A stretch of 64,000 nt of DNA from contig CM114271.1 in NCBI GenBank assembly GCA_050084515.1, forward strand, positions 22,010,001 through 22,074,000, read 5' to 3'. Below, in pieces: positions 13,641-24,640 of the stretch. This DNA is from Blasia pusilla. Its lineage: Eukaryota > Marchantiophyta > Marchantiopsida > Blasiales. How positions within the stretch are numbered: the first letter of the stretch is position 1; each line of letters begins with the position of its first letter. Position numbers and translations under genes: made by a program. The notes below the pieces were generated by a model. That model saw only the letters and a list, made by a program, of their open reading frames with translations. It made no database searches and had not been told where the DNA came from.

Positions 13641-16089
13641 TTCACCGATGGCAATATCAACTATGTATATAAAAACATAATTATCACCAAGAGGACCTCT
13701 CCCACCTCTTGAACCCTCTTCAAAATCTCATTGTCTTGGGCATGCAGCATAGCTATGTAGACTTGTTGCTGCATTAGAGACATCACACTAGCTAAAAATA
13801 ATCCACTTCTCAACGGAAGATGATAAGCATAATAAGTAAGGAACAAATCAAACCTCTCCCTCGTAGTCCCATACATCTCTATAGCTAGGGGGACAAATCG
13901 ATATCCGTCATGAAGTCAACTATAGAGATGGGTCTTCTTCGCCGCATCCGCCACTCCTAGTAACAATCTCTCTTGTGCCACCACATGGGCTCACACAACC
14001 TCTTGTGTAGGATATGTCGCTACAACATCGACCATTACCACCTCAGCCTCCCATATCACATAAAAATCAATACAAATAAGGGAATCTCCCATGAAGTAGT
14101 GCCGCTCTTTGGTGTAAGTACATCATGCAATATGGAAAGCAATGAGGAGGAGGTGAGCCCCCACACATGACTTGGCCCCCTTCTAAGAGCCTTCTTGGAG
14201 CAAAAGCGAATACGGGCCCGAACCTCCATGAGAATACCCCCATCCCACAAAGTGCCTCTAAAAACTACCTCAAAAGCCAAGGGTGCCACTAACTCATTCG
14301 AGAGAAGATCTACCATGCCAAAAGTAATTGATCAAGAAGCCTCTCTACAAGCTAACTCTCCCATGGGGTCACTCTAATTAGTCCGGTCTTAAAAGATCCC
14401 CCGAACACATGTAGGATCTTCCTATCGAATGATCTATAGAGAGTATAAAGATGAATAGGCATCCTAGAGGAGAGAATGCCATAAGCAACATAAGGATCGC
14501 CAATCCTCATGAGATTATTGATGTCGATCAAATCCTCAATAAGAAGTCACCTCCCCTAAAAACTCCAAAAAAAGTCTCGCCTCCCAATTGGAACTCCCAA
14601 GACAAGAAGCCCTCCGGCATGTGTCATGAATCTGTCATGCAAATGAAGACCATCATTTGTGTAGGTCTGATTGAGACTCTGCCTTGCACTTTCCCATCTT
14701 CATCACGAGGTCGAGAAGACCCAACACATGCCAAGTGCGCAAAAAGCCCTAAAGTGCAGGGACGACTAGATCTCCAAAGCCAATAATATGAGTATCATCT
14801 CCCAAAAAGGGAAAAATGCAACTCATGACAAGGGAGATGAAAGCCTCCACCGTAGAGAGAAGTGCTCAATAATGAGCCAAAGAAAAAGGCACAACACCCA
14901 TGGGGTCACCTTGACAAGTACCTATGATGGACTCCAAAAATCGCGACGTCTTCCTCAATCCAACCATGGTGGAAATAGAGGGTTGACGGGATTGTATAGA
15001 AAGTTGGAACAAAGGGAAGGAGGCTCACGTACGATGGGCCAACCGCATCCCTCGACTTTGTGAAGAGAGCTACTTGTAACACTAATTTGAAGGCGTTCTC
15101 TATCCACTTGGAGAACCATCCACTAAGGGTGGGGGTGGGTATTCTAGCAGGAGAGAGGAAGATAGTCTAGTCTCTCTTCTAAATAAATCCCAAAATCCTT
15201 GACCTCTCCTAAAAAATTTCCTCTATTTGTTAATATTATCCTCTACTTCAAATGAAATAAATGTTTGAAAGAAAATGACAAGGGAAAAAACTAATCTCAT
15301 TTTTCAAACCAAGATATGAAGATGGAAATGTGAAGATCACTCCGGACATGCTTAAATCACTCTCTCTATAAGTTAGTGTTTCTAGAGCATGAGGATATCT
15401 TATAATTGCAGAACCATCAGATGGAATTTTATTACTACAAAACTAATTATAGTTGTTCAAAATACACTTTGACTTTGGGGTCTAATCCAAGACTCCCATT
15501 CTCATTCCCAACACTTTGTTAGAATTCAACAACCAATAATGACAATCTTGGAGATAAAGGAATTGAAAAAGAGGAGAGTTGATTTGGTGAAATGCGCTTA
15601 CTCATAGACTCCATTATTCCTTCATTGTATTTGTCCTTCATTATTCTTGCATGTTGCAATAAAAGTATACTAAAGATGAACTTGGACTTGGAAGAGAGAG
15701 TATACAATGTTGACTAGGCAAACACATAAGGAGTAAAGAACCATTTTGGGTTTGTGGAGTATCGTGAGGGCGTATGAGGCATTGTAATGGTTAGTTTATC
15801 ATTGATCTCATAAGGTAATCCTCTAACATTTTGAATAGAGACAAGTTCCAAGAAGTGAGTAGAAAAGAGATAGCGTGGATGTGAAGTTGGTAGAAAGTGG
15901 AGGATTGCAATATTGCCAACAATGACTTAGAAGACTTGGAGGCCTCGAATGACTTACAAGACTTGGCTCAGGAATGGCTACATAGAGTCTTTAGAAGGCT
16001 GGTGGGCTTTTGGAAACCATGATTAAACATAAATGTCAGAAGTGAAGGAAGCCAACAACAATGCCTAAAGGAAGGAATGAGAGGAAAAG
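13641..16089. other. Intergenic, degenerate and unassigned
   Basis: Between 13650 and 15070 several short frames lie on both strands (for example minus 14056-14316 and plus 14451-14786), suggesting a heavily decayed mobile element, but I recognise no domain. From 15150 to 16089 the DNA is AT-rich with nothing identifiable. Confidence 0.3.
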
Positions 16090-16900
16090 AGAAGCAATCA
16101 GCTAGCCAACCTGTCAAAATCCGACACATTGCAAGACTTCACAAGTGAAGAACAAAATCATTCATTGAATGAAAATTAGAGATGGGGAATAGAAACAAAG
16201 AATGAAATGAACAAAAACAACATGAAAAATCAGAGGCTAGAATATAAAATGAAGGAATGAGAAGAAAGAAGAGAATTTAGACAAGCAACTTGTCAGAATC
16301 TGACAGGTTGCAAGACTTTAGAAGGGAAAAAACTCTTGCAACACATGAAAAATCATAGATAAAAAAAAAGAAAAAAAAAAGAGAATGTAATAAATAGAAG
16401 GAAATCATCTTGACATGCAACTAGTCGGAATTCGACAGATTGCGTGATAGAATGTAAGAAAAAAGAGGTAAGAGAAAAGAAAGAATGAAGTTACTAGAGA
16501 CATTGTGAACAACATGTAAGAATTACACTTGTTGTTAGACTTGACCATGGTAAAATTCTAAGCAAAACCTTGAAATACATATGAAAAAATGATAAAAAAA
16601 ACACACAAGTTCCATTCCGACATGCAACCCGTCAGGATCCAAATGAGGAAAATAATGAGAGGAAAGACATGACCACTGAAAAATTGAAGGAAATAGGAAC
16701 CTAATATATATACATATACATATGAAGGTAGAGAAAGGTAGGAAACACACAAGTTCCATTCGGACATGCAACCCGTCCAAATCAGATAGGTTGCAAGATA
16801 TGATGTAAGAAGAAATAAACATCCATATGAAGAAATGATAGGAAACACATAGGTTCTATTTAGACATACAACCCATTCAAATGCAACAAGTTGCAAAACA
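16090..16900. repeat. Irregular array of six near-palindromic repeats
   Basis: A motif of about 25 bp built around CAACYTGTCAGA and its reverse complement TCTGACAGGTTG recurs six times, near 16105, 16284, 16423, 16617, 16763 and 16862, separated by 100-195 bp of purine-rich AGAAA-type DNA. The cleanest copy is at about 16284-16310. Later units also share CACACAAGTTCCATT ahead of the palindrome. Function is unknown; an old satellite or protein-binding array fits. Confidence 0.65.
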
Positions 16901-17079
16901 TGATAAAAAGAGAAACAGTTTTGAGACTTGACTCATCAAGGGTAAGAAAAAAGAAAGAATTATGATAACATAGACGCTACTTGCAAGTTATCAACAACCC
17001 ACAAGATGCAACACACAAAAATTGCAAACTTTTGAGTTGTTGAGGTGATCTTATGATGGAGTTCAGAGACCATCATTAC

Positions 17080-17502
17080 TTACAGTGGATGTGACTGTGA
17101 AAGATTCGTCCACCACAATCTTGGACGGTGTGCAAATGATCCAACACTCGCCACATCCGACATCATCGCCGATGCTATCCACAATCACACCTAATGCACA
17201 CTCACCATCATTGGGGCTTGAGTGTCACTTAATAATGGGACAGTCTCCAAAATGTAGGTTGGAGAACATCTTCGGGTAGTTTGCAAGTGTCGAAGAATTC
17301 GCAACATTCCCCAAAACATGGCTGACCTCGGGTCTTGTAAACAAAGTCCTAAACCCGCTGAAGAATTATCGTGACATAGCCATCCTGCCACCACTAAATG
17401 AATTAGACCAACCCTATCCAAATCCTATGCCCCCAACAATGAAATTTCGGCCAAAAATACATGTTGATATCCCCTGATTATAGACATGGGCAATAATTGA
17501 GG
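17080..17502 (-). pseudogene. Element B2: methyltransferase domain, second part (old retrotransposon remnant)
   Basis: Read on the minus strand, this continues the methyltransferase domain interrupted at 36624 by element A. The order is a GYQH segment, LIHLVVAGW, then LCH where motif IV normally reads PCQ, SSAG, DPRSAMFW, and YILETVP (motif VI region, Asn replaced by Thr). The cysteine of motif IV is intact, unlike in element B. It is colinear with element B 24830-25210 and stops near 17080, before motifs IX-X. The copy is truncated and has at least one stop codon. Confidence 0.85.
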
Positions 17503-17507
17503 ATACT
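17503..17507. repeat. Target-site duplication of element A (left)
   Basis: ATACT lies directly before the LTR start TGTGATACCC. The same five bases follow the LTR end at 36619-36623. Removing 17508-36618 restores continuous B2 coding sequence. Confidence 0.9.
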
Positions 17508-18777
17508 TGTGATACCCACAATTTTGTACTTTTGAAGAAATACTTCTTTTTATTCAACGAAGGCTTGTATATATATTATGATTTTGATTATTATATATTA
17601 TTATGGGGAGGAATGAGTAAGATTAAAGTGAATCACGAAGCTCCAAGGACAAGGCAGAGAGATAGAAAATCAAGGATAAAATAACGAAGTCTCAAGACCC
17701 AGCAAGAAGCTTCGGAACAACAACGAAGCCCTGTGAAGCTCTATTAAGCTCTGGCTATGAAGTGCTTCGCTCTATAACGAAGTATAACGAAGCATAACGA
17801 AGCGTAAGAGAAAGAAGTACTTTGCTCTTGAACGAAGCACGAAGAACGAAGCACCTGGAACAAGAACAAAGAATGGAGCGCTTCGTCTTCAGATCAGGAG
17901 AAAGAGCTTCGTCCTCAAGCGAAGCAAAAGAGGTTCAGACTTAGCAGCGAAGCGAAGCTAAGATTGACAGTGATTTCAAGCGACATATAGTTAGAACAGT
18001 TAGAATAGGAAAAGACGCAACCCTTTGTATCAGATTGGTAGTTATGACAGTTTTATTCTGCAGATTCTCAGGGATCATAGGAAAAGCAAAGAGCACCATA
18101 GATCTAGGTAGTTACAAATGTTGAAGAGACACCATCTTCATAAAAAATGCTTCGAATCTTTGGATCACTCCTCCTTCAGAGAGTATTTAAGAAGCATAGA
18201 AGTAGCTATCATTATCATTCTCTTACGAAGTCCTCATGCTGTATGGTCCGAGCAAGGGAGTAGTACCCTCTTGAGCTTGTATACACTTTGAAGCTTTCTC
18301 ATTCTTGATGGAGTAGTAAAGCAATCATTCATTCATTCTGATGTGCGATGCTTATATCTGAATATTCTTTTTGGGTCTGCAGAGTGAAGAGTGAATCAGG
18401 CCAACCTTTCTCATCAATGGAATAATCAACATAAAGTTGTAGGAAATCTGTTTGACAGAGAGTAGCCTGCCGAGACGGATTGAGTTCCGAAAGTAGGAGA
18501 AGCCAGCTTTCATGTTGAGGTCTCTGTGAGGTTTCTTGATATCGAGAGAAATCAGCCTAAGCATGCTGTCAACTCCACTAGAGAGAATTGAGAAAAGAAA
18601 CTTTGGTACTAAGAAAGATCTGAATATATTGATAAGACATTGAATATAAACCATACACATTTAAATACAACTATTACAATAGAATTGTAATTTCGAACTC
18701 TCTTTTCATCAAACAATGATCCTCTTGGGGATTGAACTTAGTAAACGACTGTAAAATAGAAACTCTTGTACATTACA
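17508..18777 (+). repeat. Element A 5' LTR
   Basis: It begins TGTGATACCC and ends TTACA, 1270 bp. The stretch 17620-17960 is dense in CGAAG/CTTCG motifs (at least 15). A weak TATA-like GTATTTAAG lies near 18181. The last ~96 bp match 36523-36618; the rest has no partner at the 3' end. A segment at 18352-18680 has different composition and could be a separate insertion in the LTR. Confidence 0.8.
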
Positions 18778-18795
18778 TATAGAACCAAAACTTTT

Positions 18796-18813
18796 TGGCG
18801 TCGCTGCCGGGGA
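18796..18813 (+). other. Element A primer binding site (tRNA-Asp type)
   Basis: TGGCGTCGCTGCCGGGGA lies 18 bases after the LTR. It differs at two positions from the complement of the plant tRNA-Asp 3' end, the primer used by Athila/Tat-type elements. Confidence 0.75.
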
Positions 18814-18844
18814 TCATAAGATTTTTGGAGAGGGAGAGAGACAC

Positions 18845-19153
18845 ATGGGGAATCCAGGAGCGGGGAAGGAAGCCTCGTCTCCTAGAAGACCCAACCATCT
18901 AGTTCTTACGAAAGACCATCTGCTATCTCTAACTATCCCCCTAAGACAATGGATGAAAGAAGATAACAACCGGTTTGCTGCATTGATGCTAGAAAAGATA
19001 GAACAATTAATTAGTATTTTCAAAGAACCAATCGCCGAACGGTGCTTTGCCCATGAACGTCAGTTGTACTTGATGATGACCCGATACTTCTGTTTATGGG
19101 AGGAAAACATGGCAGGAAGATTAAGAGCACCTGCACAGTCTTGTAGGCTTTAG
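18845..19153 (+). CDS. Element A leader ORF, unknown
   Basis: This is a 102-residue frame between primer site and gag, starting MGNPGAGKEAS. The middle is helix-prone and charged (for example FAALMLEKIEQLISIF), compatible with a short coiled coil. No family is recognised. Tat/Ogre-type elements often carry an ORF upstream of gag, which makes it plausible, but it could be a chance frame or a piece of gag shifted by an indel. Confidence 0.4.
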   Translation: MGNPGAGKEASSPRRPNHLVLTKDHLLSLTIPLRQWMKEDNNRFAALMLEKIEQLISIFKEPIAERCFAHERQLYLMMTRYFCLWEENMAGRLRAPAQSCRL

Positions 19154-19423
19154 GAATTAGGAATTAGGAAGATCTAATTTCCCTCCATGGATCCCTACCT
19201 TGTGGCAATCGTGGGTGCGGAAGCAAGCTCCCGAATCCCAGAAGGGACTCATGGAAGTCTCCCGGCCCTCTTTGCGAGATCAACGAGTTGATCGATGCAA
19301 TAAGCAACAAGAAGATCACCCGTATTGGAGACCGCAGGGGGTGTCTCCTAGTCTTGTCTTTGCACGAAGCCCAAGAGCAAGAAGAGGGACAGGAATACGC
19401 TCCCCAACACGTCTCTTGCCAGT

Positions 19424-20246
19424 TTGCAGTCGGACGAAGAGTCAACCTTTGGGGACTCGGGGGACGAGGAGCCGACCAAATCAACTAGATCGGAACCGCT
19501 GCCTCCTCCCTCCCGAGCATCAAGCCCGGGACCCAGCAGTAGACATTTCCCAATGGCCAACACTAGGAAGACGCTGCTAAGATATCCCACGTTTGCAGGG
19601 GGACGGCGAGATGATGTTGACAACTTTGTGCTAGAATTTACCCATGTAGCCAAGGCTAATGGGGAAGGCTCAGAGGAGGATTTGTTGGGAGTCTTTCCTG
19701 GCATGCTTAAGAAGCAAGCAAGCCAATGGTACGAGGGTCTCGGAGCGGACGTCACGGAAACCTGGAAAAAGGTACTGGAGGCCTATCTTCATGAGCTTTG
19801 TGACCTAGAGTTCGAGGACAGGCTTTTGACGAAGCTTCGCGACCTGAAACGTAAAAAGAAGGAAACTCTCAGGGAATACACCCAAAGGTTTCGTAGCCTT
19901 GTGAATAAACTTGAACACACTACTACCTCACAATTGGTAGATTGGTTTGTATCGAGATTGTCCAAAGAAATGGACCGGTATTGTCGGCGAGGCCAATGAG
20001 ATTCCCTGGAAGAAATCATAGCATCTGTAGAGGCGTATGAGGCCTCCTAGAAGTCCCGTAAAACACAAAGACGGCGTCATCAACGACGAGGTTCTTCGCA
20101 AACTAGTTCTTCGTCCGAGGACGAAGCGTCCTCTACAGACACGAAATCCTCTACTGGGAACACCTCGGAATCCTCGAACTCCAAAAAAGATTTAAAATCT
20201 AAGCGGAAAAGAAAAAGCACGCTCCACCACTCTCCCAAGCATTCTC
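19424..20246 (+). pseudogene. Element A gag (capsid part), interrupted
   Basis: This encodes the retrotransposon capsid core that assembles the virus-like particle. The gag helical signature is visible: QASQWYEGL, about 20 residues on WKKVLEAYLHEL, then KKKETLREYTQRFRSLVNKL. A serine/acid-rich tail (SSSEDEASS) and a lysine/arginine run (KSKRKRK) follow. In-frame stops occur at 19997 (TGA) and about 20048 (TAG). The frame is cut at 20246 by element B; the zinc knuckles of the same gag resume after 29818. Confidence 0.85.
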
Positions 20247-20251
20247 ACATC
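20247..20251. repeat. Target-site duplication of element B (left)
   Basis: ACATC directly precedes TGAGTAGCC at the LTR start; ACATC also follows the last LTR base at 29814-29818. Confidence 0.85.
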
Positions 20252-20673
20252 TGAGTAGCCGATACTCCGAGATCTATCGTGGATAGGACGTAGGAGCCAA
20301 CGGACTATCTTGAGTGTAACTTTGTCCCACTGTGTCCGATGAGGTTGAGGATAGGTCCATTTTGTGAGGAACGTCGTTTCTCATAACTTTCATGTCGAGG
20401 TCTTCCACAGCCTGGTGACTTGTTGACCAGGTCACCCGCCCTTGGTAACCTATGCGCGCAGGTTACCAAGGGGAGGACTATTTTTAGGGTAAGAGCCTTT
20501 TGGCTCTTCCCAACCCTATATAAGAGAGGAAGATGGCTTTCCTAAGCCATCTTTCTCATGTTGGGCCGTTGGAGCACCTCCCTTGTATGTGTGTGAGATA
20601 GGACTAGGGTTCTAACGTCCGAATTCCTTGATAGCACAGGGTGGACGAGGCTCGATATGTCGATGTAGATTGA
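20252..20673 (+). repeat. Element B 5' LTR (right part missing)
   Basis: It starts TGAGTAGCC and matches 29227-29650 to GATGTAGATTGAG. It has a TATA box (TATATAAG, 20517-20524) and, just downstream, a perfect 10-bp hairpin (20530-20553). The final ~160 bp present in the 3' copy are absent here; the leader begins instead. Confidence 0.85.
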
Positions 20674-21906
20674 GCCATTTTTACTACTCTTTATTTTTAC
20701 ATGAGAAAGATGTCAGGGGGCTGGTGGGAATTTGTTGTTTGCAGGTAGGCAAGCGAGTTGCCTTGGTCGGGAGCCCGTGGAGACGTTGGTTGGCGTCGTA
20801 TTTGTCATTTTTTCTGTTGGGAAGGCCGTGGGCGGAAGCGCTGTCCGTTTTTTTCAGATTTTGCTGGTGCGGATTGATGGGGGACAGCAAGAGGGTGAAG
20901 CCCAAGTTGTGACAGCAGGTATAGCGTCGTCTAATAGCGGGAATGTCGGGATTTAGCAGGAAGGAGAGTTAGGGCTTGCAGCCACCGGGGGGCTGTCAAG
21001 TAAAGGGCATTTAGGTCAGGGGGCGCGGACGGGTGAACGGCGACGGTCGCGGATGGGAGGACGGCAATGGTCGCGGATGGGAGGATGGCGACGGGCGGCG
21101 ACCGCGCGTGGAGGAGTGCATGGGCAAACGTGGTAGGACCGGATGTGGTGGAGTTGCAGGGGCTGAACGTGGTAGCGCAGTCCGACATGGTATCACAGTT
21201 GGCCGGAGTGACGTGGTAAAGTCGGACGTAGTCGAAAGGGAAGACATGGTTGGGAGCCGACCAGGGTGAGTCAGGTTACATGCCGCGTGTGGGGATGGAC
21301 GGAGAGGTTTGCGCGACAGGGCGTTGCGAGAGTTGACGATGGAGGGGCAGTGCAGATGATGCCGAAAGGTTGTCCACATTTGTTGACGGGAGGATCGACG
21401 TGTTGGTCGAGGAGAGTGTTGTGTTGCGGAGGTTGTCATATCACATGGAGGAGGGCATGTTGACGGAGCAGCAATTGGAGGGCATGATTAGGTTACCCAT
21501 TCAAGTCCCTTTTCCCGCACTTGCCGTGTGTGATTAAGAGTGATGGGTATCCGGTAGTAGCTGGTGCTAGGTGGGTCCAGCGATGGTGACGAGTGTAGAT
21601 TCTTTTCATGTGTAGCATGTTGGTGGATATATGGCGGTTGCCGAGTAGGGGTCGCGTGTATGATCTGAGAGAGTGTCGCTACGTTAGGTGAGTCAGTTGG
21701 GAGGCTCATGGTGAGCCTGAGTGCTGAGTGTGCGTGAGGCCGGGTATGTCATCAGGGGATTGATGTTAGCATAGGTGAGCTAGTGAGGCGTGTGGGAGAC
21801 TCTCGGTGAGTCTGAGTGCTTGAGCGGGTGAGACAGGGTTTGTCATCACGGCGTTCTTCCAGGGTTCGGAAGAACGGGGTAGTGCGAGCAGTAGTAGTGG
21901 TGTGAT
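20674..21906 (+). other. Element B leader, no gene seen
   Basis: This GC-rich stretch lies between LTR and gag. It contains a 24-bp minisatellite (units 21038-21061 and 21062-21085, plus a partial third). A weak match to the initiator-Met primer site (TGGTATCACAG, 21188) lies too far from the LTR to be convincing. Open frames on both strands here reflect composition. Confidence 0.5.
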
Positions 21907-23590
21907 ATGGAGTGGAGTGAGATACCAAGGGGTTCCCGTGAGGAGCTACCTCAACATCCATCTGTGGTTGGATCGTCATCACTATACATTGGGTCTGGTG
22001 ACGAGCTTGTAGACAGAGACAGTAGTACTTGGCAAGAGATGGACGACATGGGCCATCGGGGCATGCGTCGTTTCTCGGGTGCAGTGGGCACCATCGACTT
22101 AGATGATTTTATCCAGGAGTTCGACACGTGGTGCAACTTCCAAGAGATACTGACCCCGACACGATTCAACCCTTTCATGGCATGGAAGGGGTTGTTCTAG
22201 CACTTGGAGGGTCCTCCGATGGATGACTACATGGAGTTTCGATCACTACATTCTGTAGAGATCGATGCTTGGAGGATGTATTGGGCTCCTGGGTATGTGT
22301 CCACTAGTGGTTGCGAGGCATATGATGGGATTGTGAGAGGAGAGAGACCCACACCATCAACCCGGAGACTAGATGGAGAGGAGGGCAGTGAGACAGGCGA
22401 TGTGGCAGAGACCTTTGGTGGTAGAGGGCCACCCAGCTTCAGCCCCACAGTGGAGTTCTTTCGACAGTTGGGGAAGAGCTACCAAGGCGTACGCACCGAC
22501 AAGTTGAAGAGTCTATAGGATTTTCAGCGACGATCGGGTGAGAGTCTGAGAGAGGCATTCACACGCATGAGGAGGCTAATCATTGCTACGTATGGAGTAA
22601 CTGAGGCGCAGTCAGTCCAATATTGGTACGGGGTTTAGGGTTTAGGGTATTGGTACGGTGCTGATTCACACAGCGAAGCCTACATTGAAGGTAGTCTTTG
22701 AGTTTTCTGAGCGTATTGAGCTCAACATGAGTGAGGAGCAGGTAGTGACCGCTGGATTTTCCCGAGAGTCAACGGGTCCACGAGCGACGGTGACCCTACA
22801 GATGCCACTGCGACCACCAACACCACGGGAGCGGGCTAGTGTGCCGAGAGAGCAGGGCGGGTACTGTGAGCCTATGAGGCAACGACCCGTAACTACATAT
22901 GTTGCCCAGCAAGAGTCGATGTGGTCTTGTTGGACGTGTGGAGGGGCCCTTAGGCAGAGAGACTGCCCACAGCATGGGAGAGGACCACCAACACCTCCGT
23001 TTGCTCAAGAGCCACAGAGGATGGCCCCACCACAGCACTAGTGTGACTATTGCCACAGATATGGTCACACTAGGGATAGATGTTTTGACCTTCACCGAGG
23101 GGCACGTCCAGAGGTAGGTCGAGGGACTGGGGGCGGTCGTCTTGGAGGAGGTTGGGGAGTTCTTCTTGGACGTGGTGGTAGAGGACCACCACCAACCAGA
23201 GGAGATGGAGCAGGAGCACCAGAGCCGGCACTTCTCTCACGCATCGATCAGTTGGAGCAGAGGATTGCTGCCATGACCATGATGCAGCTTAGGGAAGGCA
23301 CGGAGCTGCGAGCAGCTGGTGTGACTCTAGCTTCTACCTCTTACCCTGACTCGGGTGAGGATCTCGCCAATATGTGTAGTGCAGCCCAAGTTGAGGAAGC
23401 TGCAGTGGTGACTCGGGGTGTTGCGAGAGGCACAGAGCCAACGAGAGGTGGAGTTGAGATTGACCCACCAGAGGGGACCGATGGGCCGCAAGCCAGGGTT
23501 CCACAGTCATTCACGTTGTCGGAGGCACTACACACACCATCAATGGTGCCTCAAAGACCAGCGGTGCCTACAACTCAACGTCGACCATAG
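21907..23590 (+). pseudogene. Element B gag with zinc knuckles
   Basis: This is the capsid/nucleocapsid precursor. The capsid part runs FSGAVGTIDLDDFIQEFDTW, then SYQGVRTDKLKSL and GESLREAFTRMRRLI. Two CCHC knuckles follow: the first (from 22930, CWTCGGALRQRDC) has lost its histidine; the second (from 23042, CDYCHRYGHTRDRC) is intact. A glycine-rich stretch and MEQRIAAMTMMQLREG (probable coiled coil) come next. Stops lie at 22198, 22516 and 23039 (all TAG). A 27-bp insertion at 22632-22658 with TTTAGGG repeats adds another TAG, and the frame shifts nearby. Confidence 0.85.
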
Positions 23591-23599
23591 TGTTGGAGG

Positions 23600-24640
23600 T
23601 GGCCACCAGAGTGAGTCAGACTCCACTATTTTCTGCCATAGAGTGGCGACGTTGGGAGTTGGACCAGTCGAGGTGTTCCGGCTGGCCGCCACGTTGTGTG
23701 AGCGTGGAGAGATGACAGCTTCTTGTTTAGAGGTAGTTGAGGAGGTGGTGGACTTGCCCTCAGAGCCGGTGCTTAGGACGTTCCTGATAGAGTCATGGCA
23801 TGCGGGGGCGCGAAGTTGGTAGATATGCCAGCTCGACCTGCCATAGAGCGAGCAATGGTAACACCTGGAGTAGTGTTACTGGATAACCGAGCTGGAGTAT
23901 TTCGCTTGGTTAGTCCGACGGGGACAGTATACCACCCGCAACGCGTCCTACTTGATTCGGGAGTGCAATCCTTGGTGTTAAGGAAGGCGGCGTGTTTAGC
24001 GTTGGGGTTACGGAAGGCCGACATTGAGCCTTGTCCCTTCCAGATACAAACCTCGATTGGAGGCGTATCACCCACTCACTATATGACTCGACAGGAGATT
24101 GTTGTCAGAGTCCAGCCATAGCATGCGACGGATAGTGCTATGGTGCGCACACGTGCGATTACTACACCAGTTGAGTCGTACGATGTGTTGGTGGGGAGTA
24201 CAGTGTTATATCCCCTAGGATTCATCCTTGACTTTTGGGAGGAGACCATTGCTAATCGGCCAGGGTGGCGGTCAGGTGATGGCCGGATGAGTCAGTTACC
24301 CGTGCAGTTTGCGGGACGAGGTGGTCGATCACGAGGCGAGTCTGTGACCACGTTGGCGATTTTCACAGGTAGTGTTAGCTGGCCAGGAGAGTTGTTGGAG
24401 GGGAACGCACATGCGGAGGATGTCCCAGTAGCGGATAGTCCCACGGAGAGACAGGCCATGGCGGGTGTCTCTTCCCATGTTGGCGAGACCTCTTCACCAT
24501 TGTGGGATACGACTCGAGAGCTACAGAGGAGTGCTGACGACTTGGTGAGGCAGGCGTGGAGTCATGCTTTTATCCCGGAGCAGCGAGAGTCACGTGGCGA
24601 TCGGGCTCTTGGAGTGGAGATGTTGACTCCACTGGATACC
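23600..24640 (+). pseudogene. Element B aspartic protease and linker
   Basis: The retropepsin matures the gag-pol polyprotein. The catalytic loop reads VLLDSGVQSLVL (Asp at about 23953), followed by the ALGL helix and a downstream YDVLVGSTVLYPLGF segment typical of these proteases, ending near RPGW. About 110 residues of linker without a known domain separate it from the methyltransferase. A TAG stop lies at 24119. Upstream, 23600-23795 is coding in a shifted frame (FLIESWHAG). The same protease is seen in B2 at about 37490-37180, minus strand. Confidence 0.85.

Noticed and set aside
16090-16900. CRISPR array
   Set aside because: Units are diverged, spacing is irregular (100-195 bp), and the context is a plant nuclear genome.
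21188-21198. Initiator-Met primer binding site for element B
   Set aside because: TGGTATCACAG departs from the expected site after eight bases and lies about 500 bp beyond the recognisable 5' LTR.
21011-21439. Long minus-strand frame in element B
   Set aside because: It is Ser/Pro/Arg-rich low-complexity sequence caused by GC-rich leader DNA, opposite to the direction of the element.
22632-22647. Chromosome end or true telomere
   Set aside because: Only two TTTAGGG units occur, inside a gag gene and between duplicated flanks.
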